Assembly: GCA_031270945.1 (NCBI GenBank)
Contig: JAISWZ010000188.1
Span: 22,214 to 86,213, forward strand
Direction: 5' to 3'
DNA length: 64,000 bases
Source: Clostridiales bacterium
GTDB taxonomy: Bacteria > Bacillota > Clostridia > Lachnospirales > WQUN01
Shown here piece by piece: positions 16,270-27,033 of the stretch. A program made the position numbers and the translations under genes. The notes beneath the pieces were generated by a model. The model ran no database searches and was not told the DNA's origin. It was given only the letters and a program-made list of their open reading frames with translations. The number at the start of each line of letters is the position of its first letter. The stretch's first letter is position 1.

Positions 16270-17769
16270 ATGAAAGCATTCAACACCGATGCCGCCTGCG
16301 ATCCCAGCGTCCACTGCATTGCAAGAAGAAGCCGGGTGCTTGAGAGCATCAAGTCCCTGGTTGACCGAAACAAGTACATCGTAATCAACCGTCCCCGCAA
16401 GACAGGAAAGTCCACGGCGCTGCTTTTGCTTGGCGGGATCCTCCAGCCGGAATACAGCTATCTGTCAATATGCATAGGGCTGCTTCCTCCGGACTCATTC
16501 GCTAGCGCGAGCTGTCTATGCCCAAGGCTTCACGCTCTTATGTCTGAGGCAATGAATGGCGATACCGGCATATCAAGGCAGGCGGCGGAAGAGTTCAAGG
16601 CGGCCTCAGCCCCTGACCTGGACAGCCTGTTTTCCGCAATATTCAAGCTGTGCGCTTCCAACGGCAAGCGCATTGTGCTGGCTGTTGACGAATATGATTC
16701 CGCTTGCGCAAGCCAGGCGTTTCTGGATTTCATGGACGCGCTGTGGGGCTGCCACCTTTACTTCAACCAGGGGACGTTCGTCTCTGTCATATTGTCAGGC
16801 CTGAAAGACGCCAGAATCCTTGCGCCTGGACAATCCAAGGCGCAGGACAAGCCGTGGGGCCAAGCCGCTGAATTTGATCAGGACATGAGCTTTTCCAGAA
16901 GCGACATCGCGGAGCTTACGGCTGGTCATGAGCTTCAGCCAGATATAGCCGATCTTTTGATGGAGTACACATGCGGCCACCCGTACCTGGTGTCCAAGCT
17001 CTGCTCCTTGATGGCCAAAAAGGCAAGCCCGCCGTGGAACCGGGAAAACTTTATCAGAGCGGTGACAAAAATCGCCAGATCCAGCTCTATCCTGATAAGC
17101 TCCATGAAAAGCCTGGCAGAGGAAAACGTGGAGCTGAAGCGTCTTTTGCACAGGCTCCTATTCTCGGGCGAGGACATAGGAATGAGCTCTGTTTCCCTCA
17201 AAACGGTAGACCAAGCCCTTCTTCACGGCTTTCTGAAAGTCACTCCAGACAACAGGATCGCTGTCTCCAACCGCATCTTTGAAACCTGTCTTTGCGACAC
17301 GCTAATGCAAGACGGCCAGTCCTTTGATGATCTGGCCAAGCAGGACCAGAAAGATAGCAAAAGCCTGAACGTCCAAAAGCTCTTAAAAAAGTTCGCGTCG
17401 CACTTTTCCAAAGCCTTCAGGGCCAGGGACAAAGCTTCCTTGGAAAGCCAGGCAAGGCGCATCTTCCTGACCTACCTCAAGCCAGCCTTGGGCAAGAAAG
17501 GCACGTATTACGTAGACGCAAAAACCAGAACCCCGACCAGATCCCATGTCATTGTGGACATATGCGACAAGCAGTACATAATAGAGCTAAAGATAACCCC
17601 CTCAACAAGAAACGGGGCAGACGGGGTGGTTGAGTTCTCGGATTACTTGGGCAAGCATTCCGCAGATCATGGCTATTTTGTCCTGTTCGCCATAAAGCCC
17701 GCCAACACGGGCAAGTTCATGAAAGACGTGGAGATAAACGGGAAAAAGATCAGCATATTTATTGCTTAG
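16270..17769 (+). CDS. AAA ATPase with C-terminal PD-(D/E)XK nuclease-like domain
   Basis: This 499-aa protein has a variant Walker A, NRPRKTGKST (Lys47), Walker B IVLAVDEYD (Asp140), and a C-terminal block HVIVDICDKQYIIELKI whose Asp and Glu439-x-Lys441 fit the PD-(D/E)XK nuclease core. This architecture is that of the large, poorly understood AAA-ATPase-like family often annotated with DUF1703, common and multi-copy in anaerobes. The biochemical role is unknown; defence or mobile-element origin is often suggested. I start at ATG 16270 (MKAFNTDAAC), with GAGGTG five bases upstream, rather than at an in-frame codon 14 residues earlier. The 3' end merges into a tandem repeat (17779-17930). Decayed relatives lie at 61941 and 63366. 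Confidence 0.75.
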   Translation: MKAFNTDAACDPSVHCIARRSRVLESIKSLVDRNKYIVINRPRKTGKSTALLLLGGILQPEYSYLSICIGLLPPDSFASASCLCPRLHALMSEAMNGDTGISRQAAEEFKAASAPDLDSLFSAIFKLCASNGKRIVLAVDEYDSACASQAFLDFMDALWGCHLYFNQGTFVSVILSGLKDARILAPGQSKAQDKPWGQAAEFDQDMSFSRSDIAELTAGHELQPDIADLLMEYTCGHPYLVSKLCSLMAKKASPPWNRENFIRAVTKIARSSSILISSMKSLAEENVELKRLLHRLLFSGEDIGMSSVSLKTVDQALLHGFLKVTPDNRIAVSNRIFETCLCDTLMQDGQSFDDLAKQDQKDSKSLNVQKLLKKFASHFSKAFRARDKASLESQARRIFLTYLKPALGKKGTYYVDAKTRTPTRSHVIVDICDKQYIIELKITPSTRNGADGVVEFSDYLGKHSADHGYFVLFAIKPANTGKFMKDVEINGKKISIFIA

Positions 17770-17778
17770 AGAAATAAG

Positions 17779-17930
17779 AGACGTGAGACAGGCAAAAAGA
17801 GGAACAGAAAGTTTATTGCTGAGAGCAAAAAGGCGTGAGACATGCGAAAAGAGCAGCAGAAAGTTTGTTGCTGAGAGCAAAAAGGCGTGAGACAGGCAAA
17901 AATAGCAACAGAAAGTTTATTGCTTAAAAC
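17779..17930 (+). repeat. Three-copy tandem repeat of about 52 bp
   Basis: Units start GCGTGAGACAGGCAAAAA and run to TTTATTGCTGAGAGCAAAAA. Three copies follow each other, and the last 20 or so bases of the ATPase gene (TTTATTGCTTAGAGAAATA) match the unit's end, so the array seems to have grown from the gene's 3' end. Spacing is continuous and units are degenerate, so it is not CRISPR. Confidence 0.75.
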
Positions 17931-17956
17931 ATGAAACGTAAAATAAGAAACGAAAA

Positions 17957-17993
17957 GCAAACGAGCCGCCAGGGTGCCTGGCGGCTCGTTTGC
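17957..17993 (+). terminator. Terminator hairpin of the AAA ATPase gene
   Basis: A 17-bp perfect stem (GCAAACGAGCCGCCAGG, loop GTG). The GTTTGC end supplies only a short T-run, so efficiency is uncertain. Confidence 0.6.
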
Positions 17994-18030
17994 TGGAACT
18001 GGCCTAAATCTTAATTCTAACCCCTTAAAG

Positions 18031-18076
18031 AAAAACCCCCAGCCCATGCCGCGCGGAGCGCGGCATGGGCTGGGGG
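18031..18076 (-). terminator. Terminator of the peptidoglycan-binding repeat gene
   Basis: A 19-bp perfect stem (CCCCCAGCCCATGCCGCGC, loop GGA) followed on the minus strand by TTTTTC. It lies 235 bp beyond the stop at 18312, back to back with the plus-strand terminator. Confidence 0.7.
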
Positions 18077-18311
18077 CAAAGCGAGTTGCGCTGTGCGCAA
18101 CCGGCTTTGCAAGATCCCCGCTTTGTTTTTTTAAGAACAAAAAAGAAAGCCCTCAAGCATGCTTGGGGCTGATGTTTCAAGCTTTACGCGCCTTCGCGCT
18201 AATGATTCCATCTATCGCGTTCATGGCGCCAATATTTCTTTCTTTTCCGCGCCTATGGCACAGCCTTTTCAAGCCCGCCCTTTGACGCTTTTTGCCTATC
18301 TCAAGCCAATC

Positions 18312-21300
18312 CTACGACTTTATGAACCTCAGCAGCAATGCCGCCAAGAGCAAGTCTTTGGACGAAAGGGTGTTAAGCTTTGGAAGGCAGTTCAGGCTTC
18401 CGGTCTGGAGCCCGACTAGGAGGTCTGTTGCGGTCAAGCCGTCTCCAAGCCCTATCAGAGAAAGCAAGTCGCTTGTTGACAAGCCCTTCCCGGACTGGAT
18501 AGCGGCAATGACATCGCTGCCTGACAGCCCGTTTCCGAGCTTCAGCCCTGCTACAAGATCTGCCACCAGATCGTTTACGCACTGGCTAGTTATGGCCTGG
18601 CTTGTTGCGGGCTGGCTTGTTGCGGTTTGCGCCGCTGCCGGCTGGCTTGGCGCTGGCTGGATTGTTGCGGTCTGGGCTGTTACGACTTGGCTTGCCGGGA
18701 TCTGCCCTGTGATCTGGCTTCTTCCGCCACACCCGCATCCGGCTCTGCCGGTCTGGGTTGTTGCGGTCTGGCTTGTTGCGGTCTGTCCTGAAACGCTGCT
18801 TGTTCCGGTCAATCCTGAGATCTGGCTTCTTCCGCCGCACCCGCATCCGGCTCTGCCCGTCTGGGTTCCGACAGAGGGAGTCACGGCCCTTGTTCCTGAC
18901 TGGGAGATGGCGTTGCTCAGGGAAACGAGCTTATTCCAGGTATCCCTGCCTACAATCCCGTCTGCGGTAAGGCCGAAGAGCCTCTGGAATATGGCTACGG
19001 CGTTCTGGGTGCCCGTGCCGAACACTCCGTCAGCAGTAAGCTTGGGGATAGACGGGTATCTGATTGAGGCGGCATTTAGCCAGGACTGGATAAGGGCCAC
19101 ATCCTCGCCGCTTGAGCCCACTTTGTAGGAGTAGCCGGCGTATTCAGGGGCGTAGCCTGACGGAAGGGTAAGGACGGCTGACATGATTTTGTCCCATGTA
19201 GCCTGGCCTACGACGCCGTCATCCTTTAGGTTGAAAAGGCTTTGGAACTCTTTGACGGCCGCGGCCGTCCCGGCGCCGAAAACTCCGTCGGCGCAGATGG
19301 CAGTGATAGACGGGAATATCTGGGACAGGGCGTTTAGGCTTTGCTGGATCAGCTTCACGTCGTTGCCTGAGGATCCCAAGGTCAAGTAGTAGCCGGGGTA
19401 CTGGGGAACGGTAATTGTCGGCGCCTTCTCGGATTCGGTGACGAGCTTGTTCCAGGTCTGCTCACCTACAACACCGTCTGCCGAAAGCCCGAAGAGCTTT
19501 TGGAATGCCATGACCGCTTGCTGGGTGCCTGGCCCGAAGTTGCCGTCAGCCGTGACAGCGGGGATGGACGAGTTAAGAAGAGCGACCTTGTTGATCAGTT
19601 CCTGCAAAAGCCTTACATTGTCGCCGCTTTGCCCTACCTTCAGGAGGTATCCAGGGTAAGACGGAGATGATGTCACGGGCTTTTTCTGGGACTCAGCCAC
19701 GATCTTATCCCAGGTCTGCTGGCCTACGATCCCGTCAGCGGAGAGCCCGAAGAGTTTCTGGAAGGCGATGACCGCTTGCTCTGTGCCTGATCCGAAGTCG
19801 CCGTCGGCTGTCACTTTTGGGATGGAGGGATTGTAGTCTGCCACCTTGTTCAGGTATTCCTGCAAGACCCTGACGTTTTCTCCGCTTTGCCCTACCCTAA
19901 GGAGATATCCCGGGTACTTGGAGGAATCGGTTGGGGTCTTCTGGGACTCAAGGACTATCCTGTCCCAGGTCTGCTGGCCTACGACGCCATCAGCATCAAG
20001 CCCGAACAGGTTCTGGAAAGCCAAGACCGCTTGCTCTGTCGCTGGCCCGAAGTTGCCGTCAGCGGTAACAGAAGGGATGGAAGAGTTAAGCTGGGCCACT
20101 TTGTTCAGCAGTTCCTGCATGGCTTTGACGCTTTCGCTGGTCTGCCCTATCCTGAGCGCGTAGCCCGGGTACTGGGATGAAGATGAAGGGGTTTTCTGGG
20201 ACTCTGCAACTATCCTGTCCCAGGTTGCCTGCCCTACGACGCCATCAGCGTCCAGTCCAAAGTACTTCTGGAAGGCTATGACCGCCTGCTGGGTACCTGA
20301 GCCGAAGTTGCCGTCAGCAGTAATAGAGGGGAGTGAGGGATTAAGCCTTGCCACAATGTTCAGCAGCTCCTGCATGGACTGGACGCTGTCGCTGGTCTGT
20401 CCGATCCTTAGCGCATAGCCTGGGTAAACGGGAGATCCGAATACCGCTCTGGTCTTGTAGGCTTCCGCCACAATCTTATCCCAAGTGGCCTGCCCTACTA
20501 CGCCGTCAGCCGAAAGGCCGTAGTAATCCTGGAACGCAATGATCGCCTGCTGGGTGCCGTAGCCGAAGTATCCGTCCGCTACAAGCGTGGGGATTGACCA
20601 GTTCCAAGTGGCGATCCTGTTCAAAAGTTCCTGCATGACCCTGATGTTCTCGCCATTCTGGCCGAGCTTTATCAGGTATCCCGGGTATGGGAGCGATGGT
20701 GTTGGCTCTGGCGTTGGGGTTGTTGACGTCTTCTGGGACTCAAGGACTAGCCTATCCCAGGTGGACTGCCCTACTATCCCGTCAGCCGAGAGGCCAAAGA
20801 GGGACTGAAAAGCCTTGACAGCGTTAAAGGTGCCGGGCCCGAAATCTCCGTCCGCTGTCACCTTCGAGAGCGATGGGTTAAGATTCGCGACCAGGTTCAA
20901 GAGCTCCTGCAGCGTCTTCACATTGTCGCCTTTTTGCCCTTGCTTTATGAGGTATCCCGGGTACGGAACCGAGGGCTTTTTCTGGGATTCCAAAACAAGC
21001 CTATCCCAGGTGGACTGCCCTACTATCCCGTCAGCCGTGAGGCCAAAGAGGGACTGAAAAGCTTTGACAGCGTTAAAAGTGCCAGGGCCGAAGTCCCCGT
21101 CCGCTGTCACTTTGGAAAGCGATGGGTTGAGATCCGCGACCAGGTTCAAGAGTTCCTGCAGCTTCTTTACGTTGTCGCCTGTTTGCCCCTGCTTGATCAG
21201 GTATCCTGGGTAAGCTGGGCTAGTTCCTGGGGTGCTGGGAGTCTCAGGAGTGCTGGGAGTCTCGGGAGTGCTGGGGTTATCCGGAATAACCGGGTTTCCT

Positions 21301-22823
21301 GGCACTGGCGCTTGGTCTTTGATGGACCAATAGACTTCGTACAGCTTCTTCCAAGTGTCAACGCTCACAGCGCCGGTCTGGGGAAGCCCGAACGTCTTCT
21401 GGAACGCCGTGACAGCTGTCTTGACATCGGCGGTGAATGCGCCGTCTTCTATCACTTCTGGCACTGTGTCATAGAACTGGGCGATATACGTGAGAAGGAA
21501 CTGAAGCTCAACTATCTCAGCCCGCTTGGACTGGGTTTCCTCCAGGCTCATCCCGTACTGAAGCCAGGTCTGAGGAGGCGTTCTTCCTACGCCTATCCTC
21601 TCGCCTTCGCTGTCAAGCTCGGCAAGCCTCTTTACCGCCACATACTTCCTGGATATCTCGTACCAGGTGCTCTTTCCTATGATCCCGTCCGCCGGAAGGT
21701 TGAATATCTCCTGAAACTTCTTTACCGCAGCCTTCGTGTCAGCGCCAAAGACCCCGTTGGGGTTGGTTATGGCAGGTATCGCCGGGTAGTTCGTCCTGAT
21801 CCTGTTCAGGTAGTCCTGCATGACCTGGACGTTGATGTCATCATATCCCTCCATCAAGGCGTAACCCGGATAGGTCTCGTTGCTGTAGGAGATCTCGTCT
21901 GCCCAAGCCAGCTCCATGTCTTCGGGATAGAAGTACCGGATGATCTCCATCGCAGTGTATCCCTGCAACGCCAGGTACTGGCTTCCCCACTGGGTGAGCC
22001 CGTCGCAGGTAGCGTTCCTGCCGTCGCAGTAGATTGTGAAGTAAGGCTCGTTCCTGCCCAGCCTCTTCAGGTAGGTTCCAAACACCTCATCCACTATGGC
22101 CGCGACGTTCGAGAATATCTCTCTTCCCGGCACATAGTACTGGTCTGTCCTGGTGTTGTTCGTGATGTCAAAGCTGTACCCCTGGCTTGGGTACCAGGCG
22201 GTGTAGATCCTGTTCATGGCGAAGGTGATCTGGCACCACACGTTCGCCTTTATCGCCTCATACTCCCAGTCGGCGCAGATCTCGCTGCAGGCCACGTTCT
22301 TGATGTAGTCTTTGAACGGCACAGTCACGTCCACCCCTGGGTCTTTGTAGTACGCAAGGTGCACCCGGATATACGCCGGAAGCTTCACCGTGTTTGTGCT
22401 TGCCCTGGCTCTCCTGTAATCCGCCTCTTGCGGGTACGATCCAGGCTCTGGCGCGGATCTGAAGTCAATGCCGTGCTCAGCCGGAATGTTTATCTCCCTG
22501 GCCAAGCCATCCCTTGTCTGGGGATGCATCTGCACAGTCAGCTCGGAGTCGATCCCCCCGAAAATCTGGACACCGTGCGCTATGACGCCCTGGCTTCGGC
22601 TTGTCGACAGAACCTCGACATCGTAAGACTGGTAGCTGGTGCATGAGCCAACCAAAGCTTTAGTGTCTATGACTGGCAACGGAATCCTCTCAACCTTGCC
22701 GTCGCTGTCGACAGTCAGGGTATATATCGTTGTTCCGCCGCTTTTGACAAGAACCTTGGTTCCTTGGGCAGGCATGACGCCTTCTCCCCAATCCAAGGCT
22801 ATTGTCAAATATCCTTCAGCCAT
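18312..22823 (-). CDS. Giant SpoIID-like protein with eleven peptidoglycan-binding repeats
   Basis: This protein is 1503 aa from ATG 22823, which has GGAGGTGG five bases upstream; an earlier in-frame codon adds 16 residues without a ribosome site. Residues about 1-150 carry short beta-rich segments. Residues about 155-330 resemble SpoIID/LytB (LPAYIRVHLAYYKDPGV, KDYIKNVACSEI, then a Cys-containing YCDGRNATCDGL block). Then come eleven PG_binding_1 units of about 85 residues (core VTADGDFGPGTFNAVKAFQ, ending ADGIVGQSTWDRL). Two early units are degenerate, and two neighbours are almost identical. The tail has two copies of GRAGCGCGGRSQI in a Gln/Thr/Ala-rich linker, then a Leu-rich C-terminus. 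No typical signal peptide is visible. It probably binds or remodels peptidoglycan, perhaps during sporulation (inference). Confidence 0.8.
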   Translation of the reverse strand: MAEGYLTIALDWGEGVMPAQGTKVLVKSGGTTIYTLTVDSDGKVERIPLPVIDTKALVGSCTSYQSYDVEVLSTSRSQGVIAHGVQIFGGIDSELTVQMHPQTRDGLAREINIPAEHGIDFRSAPEPGSYPQEADYRRARASTNTVKLPAYIRVHLAYYKDPGVDVTVPFKDYIKNVACSEICADWEYEAIKANVWCQITFAMNRIYTAWYPSQGYSFDITNNTRTDQYYVPGREIFSNVAAIVDEVFGTYLKRLGRNEPYFTIYCDGRNATCDGLTQWGSQYLALQGYTAMEIIRYFYPEDMELAWADEISYSNETYPGYALMEGYDDINVQVMQDYLNRIRTNYPAIPAITNPNGVFGADTKAAVKKFQEIFNLPADGIIGKSTWYEISRKYVAVKRLAELDSEGERIGVGRTPPQTWLQYGMSLEETQSKRAEIVELQFLLTYIAQFYDTVPEVIEDGAFTADVKTAVTAFQKTFGLPQTGAVSVDTWKKLYEVYWSIKDQAPVPGNPVIPDNPSTPETPSTPETPSTPGTSPAYPGYLIKQGQTGDNVKKLQELLNLVADLNPSLSKVTADGDFGPGTFNAVKAFQSLFGLTADGIVGQSTWDRLVLESQKKPSVPYPGYLIKQGQKGDNVKTLQELLNLVANLNPSLSKVTADGDFGPGTFNAVKAFQSLFGLSADGIVGQSTWDRLVLESQKTSTTPTPEPTPSLPYPGYLIKLGQNGENIRVMQELLNRIATWNWSIPTLVADGYFGYGTQQAIIAFQDYYGLSADGVVGQATWDKIVAEAYKTRAVFGSPVYPGYALRIGQTSDSVQSMQELLNIVARLNPSLPSITADGNFGSGTQQAVIAFQKYFGLDADGVVGQATWDRIVAESQKTPSSSSQYPGYALRIGQTSESVKAMQELLNKVAQLNSSIPSVTADGNFGPATEQAVLAFQNLFGLDADGVVGQQTWDRIVLESQKTPTDSSKYPGYLLRVGQSGENVRVLQEYLNKVADYNPSIPKVTADGDFGSGTEQAVIAFQKLFGLSADGIVGQQTWDKIVAESQKKPVTSSPSYPGYLLKVGQSGDNVRLLQELINKVALLNSSIPAVTADGNFGPGTQQAVMAFQKLFGLSADGVVGEQTWNKLVTESEKAPTITVPQYPGYYLTLGSSGNDVKLIQQSLNALSQIFPSITAICADGVFGAGTAAAVKEFQSLFNLKDDGVVGQATWDKIMSAVLTLPSGYAPEYAGYSYKVGSSGEDVALIQSWLNAASIRYPSIPKLTADGVFGTGTQNAVAIFQRLFGLTADGIVGRDTWNKLVSLSNAISQSGTRAVTPSVGTQTGRAGCGCGGRSQISGLTGTSSVSGQTATSQTATTQTGRAGCGCGGRSQITGQIPASQVVTAQTATIQPAPSQPAAAQTATSQPATSQAITSQCVNDLVADLVAGLKLGNGLSGSDVIAAIQSGKGLSTSDLLSLIGLGDGLTATDLLVGLQTGSLNCLPKLNTLSSKDLLLAALLLRFIKS

Positions 22824-23019
22824 GGGTACCACCTCCATATTCACTGCAATGAGCGCTATTCCCAGCCTCAAAGCCGGACAGGCCTTGCGGCTGGTGATAA
22901 TAAAATTTTCAATTCACCGCTCATTAGTATAATACAGGCCAAGAGCGGATGTGTTACAGTAATGCTTCATATTTCCGCTATTATTAAAAGATAGGATATA
23001 TTGGGATATTAAGAGCATA

Positions 23020-23073
23020 CCCCAGCCCCTCCAACCCCGTGGCGCTTACGCCACGGGGTTGGAGGGGCTGGGG
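23020..23073. other. Perfect 25-bp stem hairpin, client unknown
   Basis: CCCCAGCCCCTCCAACCCCG continues to a 25-bp arm, with a four-base loop and an exact complement. No T-run follows on either strand and no gene ends here: it lies between the start of the cell-wall protein gene (minus) and the groES promoter (plus). It may be an insulating terminator, an RNA element or an inverted-repeat scar. Confidence 0.6.
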
Positions 23074-23365
23074 GTTATGTTTGGGGTTGGGGTTGGGTTA
23101 GGCCTGACCCAGGCCGATGCTGGCGGGACACCAAGCTTCCAGCAAGCTCCTAATAAGCTCCTAACAAGCTCCTAATGTCGATTTTAGCAAAACAGGCGTC
23201 TTCTCCAGCAATCGACGCTTTGATTCAAACGCGCTCCAGCCCGCCCCAAGCGGGTTTTTTCCCCTCCAAAGATGCAAAATTCTAAAAACTAATGAAATCT
23301 CGTGAAAAACAGAGCTACAGCGAGCATTTAAGTCCTAGCTTAGCGTCAACCGCCTTTCCCGTTGT

Positions 23366-23394
23366 TTGCATCTTTCCCAAGACCGCATTATTAT
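23366..23394 (+). promoter_or_regulatory. groES-groEL promoter
   Basis: TTGCAT, 17 bases, TATTAT. The predicted transcription start (about 23401) lies just before the CIRCE element, the usual arrangement for HrcA repression. Confidence 0.7.
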
Positions 23395-23404
23395 ATATCC
23401 GTAG

Positions 23405-23431
23405 TTAGCACTCAATAGAAGCGAGTGCTAA
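23405..23431 (+). promoter_or_regulatory. CIRCE operator (HrcA site)
   Basis: TTAGCACTC, nine bases, GAGTGCTAA: an exact match to the CIRCE consensus, placed at the predicted start of the groES transcript. It is known to bind HrcA, which represses chaperone genes until heat shock. No hrcA gene is in the window. Confidence 0.97.
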
Positions 23432-23615
23432 TAATGGCGTGAGAATATTTCGGATGCGCCAAATATGCTGATGAGTCCTGTTTTCGTCAAAACTCGCTCA
23501 CCGGCGTAGCCAGCAGCTTGCCCGCGCAAGGCGGGCGCCAAGCGCGTTTCCAGCCGGGACGCGCAATAAAGCGCATTCTGGCAACTGGATGCGCAACATA
23601 TCGGAGGTAGGAAAC

Positions 23616-23906
23616 ATGAGACTTAAACCTTTGGGCGACAGGGTCGTCATCAAGCAGCTGGAGGCAGAGGAGAAAACAAAATCCGGCATAGTCCTTCCCA
23701 GCAATGCCAAGGAAAAGCCGCAAGAGGCAGAAGTGCTTGCCGTAGGGCCTGGCGGCACAGTGGACGGCAAAGAAGTGAAGATAGAAGTCAAGCCCGGCGA
23801 CAGGATCATATATTCCAAGTACGCTGGAACAGAAGTCAAGCTCGACAAGGAAGAATACATCATCATCAAGCACAGCGACATCCTGGCGGTAGTGGAGCCG
23901 GCGTAA
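23616..23906 (+). CDS. groES: Co-chaperonin GroES
   Basis: 96 aa, the normal length. It starts [14 protein letters not shown] and has the mobile-loop region [19 protein letters not shown] and the closing [20 protein letters not shown]. It caps the GroEL ring as a heptamer in the cytosol. The start is ATG 23616 with GGAGG eight bases upstream; an earlier in-frame codon (23589) has no ribosome site. It is under the CIRCE-controlled promoter and separated from groEL by an unusual 203-bp A-rich repeated spacer. Confidence 0.97.
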   Translation: MRLKPLGDRVVIKQLEAEEKTKSGIVLPSNAKEKPQEAEVLAVGPGGTVDGKEVKIEVKPGDRIIYSKYAGTEVKLDKEEYIIIKHSDILAVVEPA

Positions 23907-23924
23907 GGCTTGCAATCTTTTTAG

Positions 23925-25732
<1,808 letters not shown>

Positions 25733-25750
25733 GCTAAAGCCCAAAATCCC

Positions 25751-25792
25751 AAAACCGCACCAAGCCGCAAGGCTTGGCTGCGGTTTTTTTCT
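25751..25792 (+). terminator. First groEL terminator
   Basis: The stem AACCGCACCAAGCC / GGCTTGGCTGCGGTT, with one bulged C and a GCAA tetraloop, is followed by a run of seven T. Confidence 0.85.
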
Positions 25793-25871
25793 GGAAAGAA
25801 AATATTTGGGGATCATGCGGTTTTTTAAATCTAAAGACCAAGATTCCAAGAACCAAAGCTCCTAGAACCTC

Positions 25872-25905
25872 AAGGGCGCTGCGCCAACGGCGCAGCGCCC
25901 TTTTT
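25872..25905 (+). terminator. Second groEL terminator
   Basis: A 14-bp perfect stem (AAGGGCGCTGCGCC, loop AAC) followed by TTTTT, 80 bp after the first terminator. Confidence 0.75.
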
Positions 25906-26037
25906 GGCAAGCGCAAAGCATTTCCGGCTTTAAAATTTTACTCTTTTTTCAAGAAAACCGCACTATTCCCCTCTTTTTAGCCACTCCTAGCGCCTGATTA
26001 AAATCAAATGAAAACTGCGCGCTTTTGCCCTTTGTTA

Positions 26038-26066
26038 TTGACCGGCAATGACCGCTATGCTATACT
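26038..26066 (+). promoter_or_regulatory. Promoter upstream of the DUF6106-like/lepB genes
   Basis: TTGACC, 17 bases, TATACT. It is the only clear promoter before the gene at 26506, giving a leader of about 430 bases that includes copies of the dispersed repeat. Confidence 0.55.
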
Positions 26067-26221
26067 GGAAGCATGCCTTGGGGCAATGAAAAGCGTCTGA
26101 TGCAACTGCGCTTGCGGGCGCAAAAACATATCCTTAAAACCAATTAACGGCTTAAAAAGGCCCTTTTTAGGATTTTGGGGATATGCTCTCAGTTGCTTTG
26201 GAAAAGAAAGTGGCATTTAGT

Positions 26222-26270
26222 GCATATTCCAAAATTCCGTAATGGTACTGAATATAATTTTGGGATATGC
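26222..26270. repeat. Short copy of the dispersed palindromic repeat
   Basis: It starts GCATATTCCAAAATTCCG and ends ATAATTTTGGGATATGC, so the ends are inverted repeats around about 15 bases. A further right-hand end, GGATTTTGGGGATATGC, lies at about 26170-26186, suggesting nested or partly deleted copies. Confidence 0.6.
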
Positions 26271-26505
26271 TCTTATTTTCAACAAGCCGCAGGAATCAAG
26301 TTTGTTCCGCAAAAGATCGCTAGAGGCATAAATTTAAGCCTTATACCCCGACCTTTTGCGATTTGCGGCGCCCCTGCATATCTAAGACCCCAAAAACAAA
26401 AGCTTAGATATGCCTTTTAAGCGGGCGATGTATCGCTCGCAGCAACCCAAGGCCAATACGCGAGCGAAGCCTTTTGGGATCGCCGCATAGCGAGGGCTGG
26501 TTTTG

Positions 26506-27018
26506 ATGGATAGCGTTTTTAAGGAACAGATTGTCAAAAAGAAGCCAACCGCGATCGACACTCTCAAAAAGGCTGGAATAATCATCGCCGTCATTGCCAT
26601 TTATCTGGTTGCAAGCATCGTTCCAGCCATAGCACCTTTTGCCTTCATTCTTGCGGCCGCTGCGGCCTTCGGCGCCTATTACCTATTCACGATGCTGAAC
26701 GTGGAGTATGAGTACGCTTTCACAAATGGCGAACTTGACATAGACGCAATCTATAACAGGTCAAGGCGCAAGAGGGTGTTCTCCGGCTCGGTCAGGGATT
26801 TCGAGGTAATGGCGCATGTAGAGGACACAGCCCACGCCAGGGATTTTGGAAACGCTGAGGTGAAAAATTACTTCAGCGGCGTAGTCGGAAAGGACACATA
26901 CGCCTTTCTGGCGTCTCACAAAGGCAAAAGGCTTAAAGTGATCATAGAGCCCAATGAAATGATGCTGAAGGCTTTCTCCACTGTCCTTACGCCAAGGAAG
27001 CTGTACAAGAAGCTGTAG
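26506..27018 (+). CDS. DUF6106-like membrane protein
   Basis: 170 aa. Two hydrophobic segments (about residues 24-42 and 46-66) precede a conserved-looking cytoplasmic part: VEYEYAFTNGELDIDAIYNR followed by KRVFSGSVRDFEVMAHV. This matches my memory of the Clostridia-specific DUF6106 family, which has no known function. I start at ATG 26506, with GAGGG nine bases upstream; a TTG one codon earlier is possible. The stop is 15 bp before lepB, so the two are co-transcribed. Confidence 0.65.
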   Translation: MDSVFKEQIVKKKPTAIDTLKKAGIIIAVIAIYLVASIVPAIAPFAFILAAAAAFGAYYLFTMLNVEYEYAFTNGELDIDAIYNRSRRKRVFSGSVRDFEVMAHVEDTAHARDFGNAEVKNYFSGVVGKDTYAFLASHKGKRLKVIIEPNEMMLKAFSTVLTPRKLYKKL

Positions 27019-27033
27019 CTAGGGGGAAGCCTA

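Noticed and set aside
17779..17930. CRISPR array
   Set aside because: Three degenerate units adjoin each other with no spacers.
20934..22646. 570-codon open frame on the plus strand
   Set aside because: It lies entirely opposite the peptidoglycan-binding repeat gene, whose repeats and ribosome site are clear; the frame reflects biased codons.
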